From positions 6,138,001 to 6,202,000 of the forward strand of contig NZ_CP091881.1 in NCBI RefSeq assembly GCF_022163125.1: DNA of 64,000 nucleotides, given 5' to 3'. Both the position numbers and the translations under genes were made by a program. Below, in pieces: positions 23,869-32,683 of the stretch; position 1 is the stretch's first letter, and every line of letters starts with the position of its first letter. Under the pieces are notes generated by a model, which was given only the letters and a program-made list of their open reading frames with translations, did not search any database and had not been told where the DNA came from. This DNA comes from Paenibacillus sp. HWE-109 (GTDB lineage Bacteria; Bacillota; Bacilli; Paenibacillales; NBRC-103111).

Positions 23869-24828
23869 TTATTGGCTCATAGCTGATAAATTCGCCATAC
23901 GTTCAGTCATATATCGATGACTAAGCTCAATGGATTGCGGATCGCAAGTGGCTTTCAACTCATAAACTTTAATCGGCGCTGCTTGAATAACAGGCAGAAA
24001 TCGATCAAAGAAAAGCATATCCCCGCTGTGCACATAAGGGCACCAATGATCAGAAAGTCCAATCGTTTCATGAATATGAACACCAACAACCCGCTCCAGC
24101 ATCGCGTTCACTTCTGCGGCATTGTCATAGAGACCCATTCTATCCATCATCATGCCATGGCCAATGTCGTACCATAAACCTAGATTAGCTCCGGCAAGCC
24201 GGTCTATCATCGTGTTAGCCTCCTGCAGCGTCGGCATCTGATAGCAGCGGGATCGCGTTTCTATTCCGATCGCAATCTTCCAGCCCTTCTGCGCGATATG
24301 GTTGCATACGCGCTCCAAGCTTTCCACGATGCGGTTCATATAATGTCCGCTCAGCGATTCGCGCCGTTCCATCATTTCCGCCCATAACATCTGATAGGCG
24401 TCTGATTCACGGCCCTTCTCCTTATACAATCCTTTTAATACCTCATCGATGTTGTAGTCGAACGGCACTTCACCGGGATGAACAACAACCGCCTTTGCGC
24501 CATAGCGGTGCGCATACTCAGCGGATTGAATCAGCAACTCGATGGCCATGCCGCGCTTCGTTTCATCGTCAAATCCAAGCAGCACCGAGTCCGTGCCATA
24601 ATCGGGATTTGGTACGTGCGGGAATGTATTATGCACACTGGAGACGCCGATTTCTCCGCGCTCAATCATAGGCTCAATTGTCGCAAGCAGCTCCTGATTG
24701 ACATTATAGTTCAGTTCCACACGGCGAAAGCCGAGGGAACGTATTTCTTCGATCATATCGCGTCCTACCGTATGTTTTTTAATGTTCCAGCAGGTAGAAA
24801 ATGAGTATTCACCCTTCGATTGATGCAT
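23869..24828 (-). CDS. Sugar phosphate isomerase/epimerase-like TIM-barrel protein
   Basis: A 319-residue protein of the AP-endonuclease-2/xylose-isomerase-like TIM-barrel group. Likely metal ligands lie at barrel strand ends: VVVHPGE near 115, IGIETRSR near 195, LWYDIGHG near 225 and GVHIHETIG near 255, that is Glu, Asp and His residues in the expected order. Such enzymes isomerise or epimerise sugars, keto acids or inositols; the substrate is not given by sequence. The stop is 18 bp before the MFS-ROK start, so the genes are in one operon. GGAGG (AAGGAGGCAAG) precedes the ATG. Confidence 0.85.
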   Translation of the reverse strand: MHQSKGEYSFSTCWNIKKHTVGRDMIEEIRSLGFRRVELNYNVNQELLATIEPMIERGEIGVSSVHNTFPHVPNPDYGTDSVLLGFDDETKRGMAIELLIQSAEYAHRYGAKAVVVHPGEVPFDYNIDEVLKGLYKEKGRESDAYQMLWAEMMERRESLSGHYMNRIVESLERVCNHIAQKGWKIAIGIETRSRCYQMPTLQEANTMIDRLAGANLGLWYDIGHGMMMDRMGLYDNAAEVNAMLERVVGVHIHETIGLSDHWCPYVHSGDMLFFDRFLPVIQAAPIKVYELKATCDPQSIELSHRYMTERMANLSAMSQ

Positions 24829-24853
24829 GTTCTTGCCTCCTTCTGGATGCTCG

Positions 24854-25726
24854 CTAACCTTTCACTGCGCCTACCATGATGCCAGATACGAAATAGCGCT
24901 GCAGCCAAGGGTACACAAGCAGAATCGGCAGTGTTGCGAACATGACACTTGCCGCCTTCAAACTTTCCGGTGTCATACGAAGCATTTGGGCACCTTCCGC
25001 TTGCATCATATCCGTCGCCATATTGTTCATGATCAACTGATACAGCTTCAATTGAAGCGGGTAAAGCCCTGGTTTTGTAATATAAAATAACGTATCTGTA
25101 AAACCATTCCAGCGGTTAACTGCATAGAATAAGCTGATGGTTGAGATAATCGGCATCGACAATGGCAGAATAATTCGGAATAACGTCTGCAGCGGACTAC
25201 AGCCATCGATTTGCGCAGCTTCTTCCAAGCCTTCCGGTATGCTCCGAATAAAAGAAATCAAAATGATCAGATAAAAAGGATTGATCAATTGCGGCAAGAT
25301 TAACGACCACATCGAGTTCATTAAGTGTAAATCTTTGACCAGAATGTACTCAGGAATTAAGCCGCCGCTGAAAAACATCGTCACCACGATGAAAAACATG
25401 AACAACCTGCCGCCTTTCAGCGAGTTTTTCGATAGTGGATAGGCTGCCGCCAACGTCATCAGCATGCAAAGTGCCGTATACAGCAAGGTAAGCACAATCG
25501 TGAAACCTAAAGAGCGAATCATAGAATCGTTCTGAAACACTTTCGCATACGCTTCCAAGGTGAAATCAACAGGATACAGTGAAACTTTGCCTGCCATAAT
25601 GGGTTCATTTGAACTGAACGATATCGCAAGAATGTGAATAAACGGCGCTAAACAGATTAGAACTAAGCAAGTAACCAGGACAACATTCGTTATGTCAAAC
25701 CATCGATTGGCGCGTTGTGCACTCAT
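24854..25726 (-). CDS. Carbohydrate ABC transporter permease (LplC/YtcP type)
   Basis: A 290-residue permease with six hydrophobic segments and the EAA-loop motif (EEAAQIDGCSPLQTLFRIILPLS, about 185-205, given here in part) that contacts the ATPase. It ends QRYFVSGIMVGAVKG, the signature tail of the LplC/YtcP group found with oligosaccharide systems of Paenibacillus. ATG 25726 is preceded by AAGGGGAG; a TTG four codons earlier is too close to it. It pairs with the permease at 25760. No ATPase gene is present in the locus, so a shared MsmX-like ATPase is expected. Confidence 0.92.
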   Translation of the reverse strand: MSAQRANRWFDITNVVLVTCLVLICLAPFIHILAISFSSNEPIMAGKVSLYPVDFTLEAYAKVFQNDSMIRSLGFTIVLTLLYTALCMLMTLAAAYPLSKNSLKGGRLFMFFIVVTMFFSGGLIPEYILVKDLHLMNSMWSLILPQLINPFYLIILISFIRSIPEGLEEAAQIDGCSPLQTLFRIILPLSMPIISTISLFYAVNRWNGFTDTLFYITKPGLYPLQLKLYQLIMNNMATDMMQAEGAQMLRMTPESLKAASVMFATLPILLVYPWLQRYFVSGIMVGAVKG

Positions 25727-25759
25727 AGCTGAAATCAACTCCCCTTCTTTTCCAACCCG

Positions 25760-26665
25760 TTATAAAATACCTTGGTCCGTCATTTTTTTGGATACGTAGT
25801 TAGCCCCAAGCACAAAGATGAGACCTACGACAGATTGGAATAAACCAACCGCAGTCGCGAGGGTATACTGTCCGGATTCCAAACCGATATTATAAACAAA
25901 CGTGCTCAATACCTGCGAATATTCACGTACCGTGACATTGCCGATCACAAACGGCCGCTCAAAGCCGATGCTGACCATATTACCCAAATTAATGATGAGC
26001 AAAGTGAGAATTGTAGGCTGCAAGCCTGGTAAGGTTATGTGCCAAATGCGTCTGAATCTCCCCGCGCCATCCACTTCTGCGGCTTCGAACAGTTCGCGGT
26101 TGATACCTGTCAAAGCAGCGAGATAAATGATCGTTCCCCACCCGGCGCTTTGCCACACTCCCGTTAATAGATAGGTGTTCAACCAATAGTTTTTATCCGT
26201 TAGAAATGGAATTGCGTCTATGCCAAACAGACTCAGGACATTATTTACAGCCCCAGACTGCGTTCCGAATAGTTGATAGACAATCCCCCCAATAATGACC
26301 CAGGAAATAAAATGGGGAATGTAGAGCACGGTTTGCGATAATTTGCGGAACCATTCTTTCTTCAATTCATATAACATGATGGCAATCAGCAGCGGCGCTG
26401 GAAAAGAGACGATTAAGTCCAAGAAATTCAGCATTAGGGTGTTGCGCAGTGTGATGTAGAAATCGTGCATATGAAAAACTTCTTTGAAAGCAGCAAACCC
26501 AATCCATCGACTGCCGGATATCCCCTCAAAGAAATTAAATTCTTTGAAAGAAATCAGAATGCCATACATCGGACCGTACTTGAAGATTGCAAAAAACAAT
26601 AGAGGTAATGCAAGCAGAAGGTACAGCTGCCAATTCTTATTCCAGTATTTCGTCATCGTGTTCAT
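25760..26665 (-). CDS. Carbohydrate ABC transporter permease (LplB type)
   Basis: A 301-residue permease with six hydrophobic segments; it starts near KNWQLYLLLALPLLFFAIFKYGPMYG-type sequence and has the EAA loop FEAAEVDGAGRFRRIWHITLPG (in part, about 200-220). It belongs to the LplB/YtcP-partner group for complex oligosaccharides. ATG 26665 has AGGAGG ten bases upstream. It is 77 bp after the binding-protein gene and 33 bp before the second permease. It forms the membrane heterodimer with the 24854 product. Confidence 0.92.
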   Translation of the reverse strand: MNTMTKYWNKNWQLYLLLALPLLFFAIFKYGPMYGILISFKEFNFFEGISGSRWIGFAAFKEVFHMHDFYITLRNTLMLNFLDLIVSFPAPLLIAIMLYELKKEWFRKLSQTVLYIPHFISWVIIGGIVYQLFGTQSGAVNNVLSLFGIDAIPFLTDKNYWLNTYLLTGVWQSAGWGTIIYLAALTGINRELFEAAEVDGAGRFRRIWHITLPGLQPTILTLLIINLGNMVSIGFERPFVIGNVTVREYSQVLSTFVYNIGLESGQYTLATAVGLFQSVVGLIFVLGANYVSKKMTDQGIL

Positions 26666-26742
26666 GCCCGTTACCCCTCCTCTTAATCCGCGAGAGCGAA
26701 GAAGAGCGGGAAGCATCCCTGCCCTTCTTAACACTCTTGCCG

Positions 26743-28338
26743 CTATTTGCCCTTCTTGGCGTACGCTGTTTTGCGCTCATCCAGAATCGCTTGACCACCG
26801 TTTTGCAAGTAATCCTCCAGCATACTGTCATACGTTTTATCAAACTCATCTGGTTTGACCATTGCAGTTTTCACTAAAAGTTGCTTGTATTTCTCCAGCA
26901 ATGTTGTGCCGTATTTCGCTTCTGCTTCAATCACTTTATCAAATCGTTTGGGCGAGATCGTGTCTGCCAACGAAATTGTAAAGGATTGCTTCGCATCATT
27001 GTTGTATTTGTCCGGCAGCGCCGTCGTCATAATATCAATGTTTTTCTTTGAATCTCCGAGATCTTTGCCATTCGCGATAATCGCCATATCACCGAAGTTG
27101 TAAACGCGTTTAGCAGCTTCAGGCGTATCCAAGGCAACCGGCAAGCCGTCCACCAACTTAAAGTTCTCGCCTTCTACCCCATTTTGCATATAAAAGAGGT
27201 GATCCTTTTGCGACATCCAGTCCAGATATCTGACTGCCTCAGCCGCACTTTTACTGGATTTTGGAATCATGATGTACAATCCGGTTGGAGAATATGCAGG
27301 CTTCGCATGTTTGCCTTCTGAGTTCGTGAACGGATCAACAGGCGTTAGCACAGCGCTTGGCGTGTTGTTTTGAAGCGGAGCATATACACCGTCTGTTTTA
27401 TCGTAAATATTCGGAATATCCTCACTGAAGAAGCCAACTTTTCCTGCGATGGTATCCTGCGAAAGCTGTTTTTTGTCCTTATCCAGACCAAAATCTTTGC
27501 TCAACAGGCCTTCGTTGTACAATTTATTCATATACTTAAGCGCGTCCTTGAAGCCTGGCAGAAGCACCGGATAATCACTCGAACCCAACTGCTGGGTTAG
27601 CGTGTAGGCCTGCTCCTCTGTCATCGGCTTGATGAAAGACCAGAGCAGCGGGTCATATTGAGCAGGGGCTATGGTCATACCGAACGGTATCGTTTTACCG
27701 CCGGTTTTACCTGGGTCCTTCTCTTTAAAAGCTTTCAATGTTGTATACAATTCGTCCGTTGTTTTTGGAACCGGCAACTGCAACAGATCCAACCAGTCTT
27801 TCCGAATGTAGTTGGCATATTTACCCAAGAAAATTCGTTTGCCTGGCAGCGAGTATTGTTTGCCCTCGACTTGTCCGTATTGCAGTGTTTCGGCACCCAA
27901 ATAAGTTTTCAAATTAGGTCCTTGCTGGTTTAGAAGTTCTGTCATATCCGTTAAACCGCCTTGCTGCGCATACCGATAAAAGGTGCCCGAATCATACGTA
28001 AAGACAATATCAGGCACATCGTCACCACTGGCCATCAGAACATTCAGCTTCTGCACTTCTTGCGAACGAGGAACCGGGATGAATTGCACGTCAATGTTAT
28101 TCGGCGTACCGAAATTATCCTGTACATACTTCGTCAATAAATTGTTGGTGACAGTTAAACCTGACGGCGAGTTGCCGCGATCGAAGATCTCCACTTTCAA
28201 TGTCGCTTTCTTAGCTGGCCTATCTGTTTCTTTGCCAGACTTGACGTCCGAACTATTGGATGAATTCGAGCATGCGGATAATACGCTGATTAATGAAAGC
28301 ATGAGGACTGCTTGTTTAACAAGTCTGCGATTGTTCAT
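26743..28338 (-). CDS. Extracellular solute-binding lipoprotein, family 1
   Basis: A 531-residue lipoprotein. The signal peptide ends in the lipobox LSAC (Cys about residue 23), followed by a Ser/Asn-rich tether. The mature part has the family-1 binding-protein layout with FDRGNSP, DVPDIVFTYDSG and AVRYLDWMSQ segments, like LplA/YtcQ proteins that bind oligosaccharides. It is the first gene of the transport operon, whose promoter lies in the 276-bp gap behind the AraC gene. Only weak hexamers are visible there. The ligand is unknown. Confidence 0.92.
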   Translation of the reverse strand: MNNRRLVKQAVLMLSLISVLSACSNSSNSSDVKSGKETDRPAKKATLKVEIFDRGNSPSGLTVTNNLLTKYVQDNFGTPNNIDVQFIPVPRSQEVQKLNVLMASGDDVPDIVFTYDSGTFYRYAQQGGLTDMTELLNQQGPNLKTYLGAETLQYGQVEGKQYSLPGKRIFLGKYANYIRKDWLDLLQLPVPKTTDELYTTLKAFKEKDPGKTGGKTIPFGMTIAPAQYDPLLWSFIKPMTEEQAYTLTQQLGSSDYPVLLPGFKDALKYMNKLYNEGLLSKDFGLDKDKKQLSQDTIAGKVGFFSEDIPNIYDKTDGVYAPLQNNTPSAVLTPVDPFTNSEGKHAKPAYSPTGLYIMIPKSSKSAAEAVRYLDWMSQKDHLFYMQNGVEGENFKLVDGLPVALDTPEAAKRVYNFGDMAIIANGKDLGDSKKNIDIMTTALPDKYNNDAKQSFTISLADTISPKRFDKVIEAEAKYGTTLLEKYKQLLVKTAMVKPDEFDKTYDSMLEDYLQNGGQAILDERKTAYAKKGK

Positions 28339-28553
28339 ATAACGTACAACTCCCTATCTCCCTGTTATGTAACCCTCGTTCCGGCCGGGAACACCTTCAG
28401 TATGGCATTCACCAGTCAAATCGATCAATAAACTAGTTTCCGGCATATAAACTCACATGTTTTGCCATTCTAACCCGCTATACACACTTTAAATATGCAA
28501 TAAACTTTTTTCTGACTCTCCCATGTCATCTAATCTTCCATCATTTTCAAAGT

Positions 28554-28589
28554 AAAAAAACAGCCTGCTAAACGTAGGTTTAACAGACC
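28554..28589 (-). terminator. Terminator after the membrane AraC regulator
   Basis: An 11-bp stem with two G-U pairs (GTCTGTTAAAC / GTTTAGCAGGC) is followed by TGTTTTTTT on the minus strand. It separates the regulator gene from the binding-protein operon promoter. Confidence 0.8.
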
Positions 28590-28614
28590 GTTGATTCTTT
28601 TAAAAATATCGCTT

Positions 28615-30846
28615 TCATTCATGCTTTTTTCTATAGTCCCCTGGCGTTACGCCCACAATTCGTTTAAACATACGACCAAAAGTTATAGAGTTGGAATAGC
28701 CAAGCTGCTGGGCAATCATCATCTGTGCCAAATCAGTCTCCGTCAGCAATTTCTTCGCTTTACCGATTCTTAAATCCATAAGAAAATCGACAAATTTCAT
28801 GCCAAAGGCTTCTTTAAACATATGACTGACATTTTTTCCATTTATGCCAAACCTGTCACTCAAGTGCTTGAGAGAAAGGTCTGGATCTTCGAAATGCTCC
28901 TCAATGTAATTCCGCATCTCGATAATGACAGCTTGATAGCTATTCGCCTCACATACAGACACATAGGTTCTGTACAATTCATTGAGCGCAGCTGACAGCT
29001 TCGTTTCAAGTTCACCCAAAGTCGCACTATCCTTTACAATTTGCTGTAAATTAGACTGTTCCCAAGCCACTCGCATACTATCGGAGGAACCCATGCCATT
29101 GCTAATTTCCCGCTCAAGCAGCTTAATCATCGTTTCTAACACCATTGTGATATCTTTATCCCGCAAAACGTACTGCCGGAAATCGCTGAAAAGCTCGGTA
29201 AGTTGCTGGCGCCAGCCATCTTGTACAAGGCGAAAGGATTTGGCGATATCGGCTGCCTTAGGCCAATAGTTATAGGTTTCCGTCGCAGGACGACCGGATA
29301 AATGGTCCGTCATAATCAACGCTTTGTGATTGCGTGTCAGCTTATGCTTCAAAGCATGGCTAGCCGATTGATAGGACACGTCTATCTCAGACCACCTTTG
29401 GACAACGGCGCCCCCCGCAAACACAAAAACAATGCCAAAATGTTCTTCGATCCATTGCTGACTGCATTCAATAAGACCTACGAGTTCGGATGCACCCAAC
29501 TCTTCCCCCGCCTCCATCGCATAAAGGATGCCAATTCTCTGCTCATCGATCCACTCACTCCAGACTGACAAGCGGCTACCAAAGAACTCCTGCAATATAT
29601 TTTGCAGCGCCAGTTTAAGCACTTTCTGATCCTCTTTGACATGATCCTGTGTAAAAACCTCATACTGTTCTATCTCTGCGGCGATAACCCCTAGATTCGT
29701 GTAGGAACGTCTAGTTTCAAAGACAGGGATACCCTCTTTGCAATCTTCTTCCGATATGGATCCTGTTCCGTACATTAACTCAATGAACAGTTGTCTGCGC
29801 CGAACAAGAAGATTCTTATGATGCAGCTGTTCATAGTGATGCGTTGTTTCTATCAAGCCTTCCATTGCTTGCCCGATGAAGGATAAATCATCCACACTGC
29901 GGCCAGCCGGCAGAAATCGCAGTTGTATAGAATCAAGTTTATTCACCATGAGCTGAATTGGGCGGTAGTTGCGCTTGGAGATATAAATTAGATATCCGAG
30001 CAAGAACACAATGGTCACGATGCCAGCTGCAAGCCATACATACGAAATCAGGGATACCCACGCAAATAATTGCCCAGCTCTAATGCCGCTTTGAATGCTC
30101 CATCCTGTATTCGGTATGCGAATCTGGGTGAGAACTTCCTCATTCTTCGACTCAACGTTGATGCCTCCCGGGTCAGAAGACATCACCACCTGTCCCTGGG
30201 CATTGACGACATGCATAAAAGTCACTTTATGATCACTAAAGGTATCCAGATATTCCTGCAGGACGCGAACATCGGCATTAATGACAACAATCCCTTGATT
30301 TCCGAACGGAATCGGCAGCTTTTTCACCAGGGAAATGACAGGAATATCCACGTTTGGATTCCGCTCGTGAATGATTCTCACATCCGACCATCGTTCCGTT
30401 TGGGAATGCTCCCACATTTGTTTAATAAATGTTTTATCTGGAAAGGTGTCGAGGGTATCCTTCTGATTTTGTTTAATAATTAAGTTATCATCGGCGCGGT
30501 ACATATAAATAGAATGAATCAAGTGATTATTCAGCACGAGTGCATTCAAAGTTTCAGTTATATTATACAGCAGCAAGCCTTCATCACCGGCCTGCCGCTT
30601 GTCATGATCAACAAATTGCTTGATCGAGGCATTCGTCGTCAATTCTCTCAGCAAAGTATTCTGAATTTCCGTCAAGGAACGCGACATCGCATCTGATACA
30701 TAAGCGGCTGAGATGCCATTCGCCTTTCTGGTTTCTTTTCGTGAAATGTCGGAGACGACAAATAAACCAAGCAGCACCATGACAGATATAGTTAATAAAA
30801 AGAGAGGAAAGTAAGAAAGTAGTTGTTTTTTGTACCTTTTTTTCAT
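28615..30846 (-). CDS. Membrane-bound AraC family regulator with extracytoplasmic sensor
   Basis: A 743-residue protein of the type that accompanies LplB/LplC transporters. A membrane helix lies at about residues 8-32, an extracytoplasmic cache-like sensor at 33-255, a second helix at about 258-288, a linker region and a C-terminal AraC pair of helix-turn-helix motifs (about 640-743; LSLKHLSDRFGINGKNVSHMF and QQLGYSNSITFGRMFKRIVG). These proteins sense sugar or binding protein outside and act at a nearby promoter. The target is probably the operon starting at 28338. ATG 30846 has GGAAGGGG seven bases upstream. Confidence 0.9.
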   Translation of the reverse strand: MKKRYKKQLLSYFPLFLLTISVMVLLGLFVVSDISRKETRKANGISAAYVSDAMSRSLTEIQNTLLRELTTNASIKQFVDHDKRQAGDEGLLLYNITETLNALVLNNHLIHSIYMYRADDNLIIKQNQKDTLDTFPDKTFIKQMWEHSQTERWSDVRIIHERNPNVDIPVISLVKKLPIPFGNQGIVVINADVRVLQEYLDTFSDHKVTFMHVVNAQGQVVMSSDPGGINVESKNEEVLTQIRIPNTGWSIQSGIRAGQLFAWVSLISYVWLAAGIVTIVFLLGYLIYISKRNYRPIQLMVNKLDSIQLRFLPAGRSVDDLSFIGQAMEGLIETTHHYEQLHHKNLLVRRRQLFIELMYGTGSISEEDCKEGIPVFETRRSYTNLGVIAAEIEQYEVFTQDHVKEDQKVLKLALQNILQEFFGSRLSVWSEWIDEQRIGILYAMEAGEELGASELVGLIECSQQWIEEHFGIVFVFAGGAVVQRWSEIDVSYQSASHALKHKLTRNHKALIMTDHLSGRPATETYNYWPKAADIAKSFRLVQDGWRQQLTELFSDFRQYVLRDKDITMVLETMIKLLEREISNGMGSSDSMRVAWEQSNLQQIVKDSATLGELETKLSAALNELYRTYVSVCEANSYQAVIIEMRNYIEEHFEDPDLSLKHLSDRFGINGKNVSHMFKEAFGMKFVDFLMDLRIGKAKKLLTETDLAQMMIAQQLGYSNSITFGRMFKRIVGVTPGDYRKKHE

Positions 30847-31034
30847 CACACTGCCCCTTCCGCTACGTTTTCTTCCATCGTTCCCACGCTTTATTAAATT
30901 ATCATACTTGATAGATTGGATAATTACAAAAAATATCTAACATTATATGTAATATTAAATAACTTCTATTGGAGGAATTTTAATCAATTTTTAACAAAGC
31001 ACGTAGTTCCTCGAGTGTCGAGAACCCCGCGACT

Positions 31035-31081
31035 AAAAAAACACGACTCCCCCGTGATTGTCATCACGAAAAAGTCGTGTT
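31035..31081 (-). terminator. Terminator after the anti-sigma factor gene
   Basis: Stem AACACGACT / AGTCGTGTT with an inner CGTGAT-ATCACG hairpin, followed by a T-run on the minus strand. Confidence 0.88.
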
Positions 31082-31096
31082 AGCTCCCAGCCTAGC

Positions 31097-31960
31097 CTAC
31101 GTTGTCCCCAAGACTTTCTTGCCGCGTGGCTGCAAGCCATTCGCATCGGGTTCAAGCGTTATGCCGAAGGAATCGATTTGAAAGTCCTTTACTTTCACAG
31201 GGATGCTGTACGTCAGCACGCCCGTGCCTTTCTCATCTACGCGGAGTGTGCCGCAGTTGTATCTTTTTCCGCTGCGGTTGAACCAAACCTGATAAGCGGA
31301 TTCTCCTTGCGTAGTTTTGAGTCCTTGCACGTTGATGACCACGTTGTGGACATCGCCATTTTGCAGTACATAGGCGGTCCCCCAAGCGTTAGGCAATGTG
31401 CTTTCGAACGATTTCAGCTGGAAGGTGCGCACAATTTCAGCCGGCTGCTGTAAGCCAGGATTAGCTGCGAGGTTCGGTTGATTCTGACGATCATTCCACC
31501 ACATCCCTACAGCGAGTCCCAATACCATGGCGGCAACTGCGCCGTACACCCAATTGTAGGATCGCTTCGCCCGCTGACTCGGTGTCTGACTTGGTGTCAT
31601 CTCTGGTGTCAGCTCCGGCACACTCGTCCGCTTCTCAGTTGGTTTCTCCGCTTCACCAGTTTTCTCCACTTCGCTCCGTTTCTCCGCCTCAGCCGGTCTC
31701 ACCACCTCACTCAGCTTCTCCACTTCACTCGGCAGCTGAATAATGGACTGCATCACCTGCTGCTTCAAATCAGCAGGAACTTCCACTTCCTCCATCTCAA
31801 AAGGCAGCGCCTGCCAAACCTCTTGTAAATCGCTTAACTCCTCACGGCATGTGACACAAGTTCGCAGATGCCGTTCGAAAGCCGCGCGCTCCAATTCCGT
31901 GCAGTCGCCTGTCAAATAGTTGACCAAGTAACCGCAGTCCACCGTTTCATGTTCTTTCAT
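31097..31960 (-). CDS. Anti-sigma factor with zinc-finger and RskA-like domain
   Basis: A 287-residue membrane protein. The N-terminal ZAS motif is His31-x3-Cys35-x2-Cys38 (RHLRTCVTC), which binds the sigma factor. Residues about 78-130 are a low-complexity Glu/Lys/Pro/Thr tether with repeated SEVEK and GEAEK units. A single membrane helix (AAMVLGLAVGMWW) is near 140-155. The C-terminal extracellular domain is RskA-like (VWFNRSGKRYNCGTL, GITLEP). It starts five bases after the sigma gene stop, so the two are coupled. It should hold the ECF factor inactive until an envelope signal. Confidence 0.92.
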   Translation of the reverse strand: MKEHETVDCGYLVNYLTGDCTELERAAFERHLRTCVTCREELSDLQEVWQALPFEMEEVEVPADLKQQVMQSIIQLPSEVEKLSEVVRPAEAEKRSEVEKTGEAEKPTEKRTSVPELTPEMTPSQTPSQRAKRSYNWVYGAVAAMVLGLAVGMWWNDRQNQPNLAANPGLQQPAEIVRTFQLKSFESTLPNAWGTAYVLQNGDVHNVVINVQGLKTTQGESAYQVWFNRSGKRYNCGTLRVDEKGTGVLTYSIPVKVKDFQIDSFGITLEPDANGLQPRGKKVLGTT

Positions 31961-31964
31961 AACG

Positions 31965-32531
31965 TCATCCCTCCCTCACAGCTGTCAGATGCTTCCTCAG
32001 TATTTTTAAACATTGATGCAGCCGGCTTTTGATCGTACCCAGCGGTTCATTCATCCGGGTTGCGATTTCGCTCAGCGAATAACCCTGCCAATACATCATG
32101 TCAATCAATTGAATCTGGCTTTCGCTTAGATGGACATACGCTTCGTGAATTTGTTCTCCTATCCACTTACGTGTCATGATCAAATCTGGATCAGGATCAC
32201 CAGAAACAAGTTCATTTTCCCATTCTTTGGGCTCAAAACGGATGACTTGATCCAGTTTCCGCTTCTGCCTTAAATAATCAATCGTGATATTGCGGGTCAC
32301 CGTGATCACCCAATTCACGAAGGCGCCTTTACTTGCGTCGAACCCTTTTTCCGTGGTCCATAGGCGTGTAAAAACAAGCTGAACAATTTCGCGCGCGGCC
32401 TGTTCTTCCTTCATCGACTTGAGCGCAAAGGAATAAACAAGCTTCGCGTAGCGATCATAGAGTTCTTCCAAAGCCAGATGGTTTTTTCCCATGACGAGCT
32501 TCATCAGCTCCCCATCCGTTCGATTGCGCAT
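31965..32531 (-). CDS. ECF RNA polymerase sigma factor (SigK-like)
   Basis: A 188-residue sigma-70-family ECF factor. Region 2 covers about residues 20-95 (YDRYAKLVYSFAL, and FVNWVITVTRNITIDYLRQKRK), region 4 covers about 130-185 (QIQLIDMMYWQGYSLSEIATRMNEPLGTIKSRL in part). It is followed by a ZAS/RskA anti-sigma gene, the usual partner. ATG 32531 has GGGGT about nine bases upstream; a GTG three codons earlier is possible. Its target promoters are not obvious to me; the secreted three-repeat gene just upstream is a candidate. Confidence 0.92.
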   Translation of the reverse strand: MRNRTDGELMKLVMGKNHLALEELYDRYAKLVYSFALKSMKEEQAAREIVQLVFTRLWTTEKGFDASKGAFVNWVITVTRNITIDYLRQKRKLDQVIRFEPKEWENELVSGDPDPDLIMTRKWIGEQIHEAYVHLSESQIQLIDMMYWQGYSLSEIATRMNEPLGTIKSRLHQCLKILRKHLTAVREG

Positions 32532-32613
32532 AGCCAGCACACCCCGAGTCGAAATAAAGTTGTATTACCTTCTACCTTATCTCCAGCAAGATGTCTTGGC
32601 AATAGATTTATAG

Positions 32614-32656
32614 AAAAAGAGCCCCAACACCGCTGAACGATTCAGCAGGTCGGAGC
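32614..32656 (-). terminator. Terminator after the three-repeat secreted protein gene
   Basis: Inner stem GCTGAA-TC-GTTCAGC with outer imperfect pairing, followed by CTCTTTTTC on the minus strand. Confidence 0.7.
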
Positions 32657-32683
32657 GCGATGAAATAATGGTTTAGACATCCC

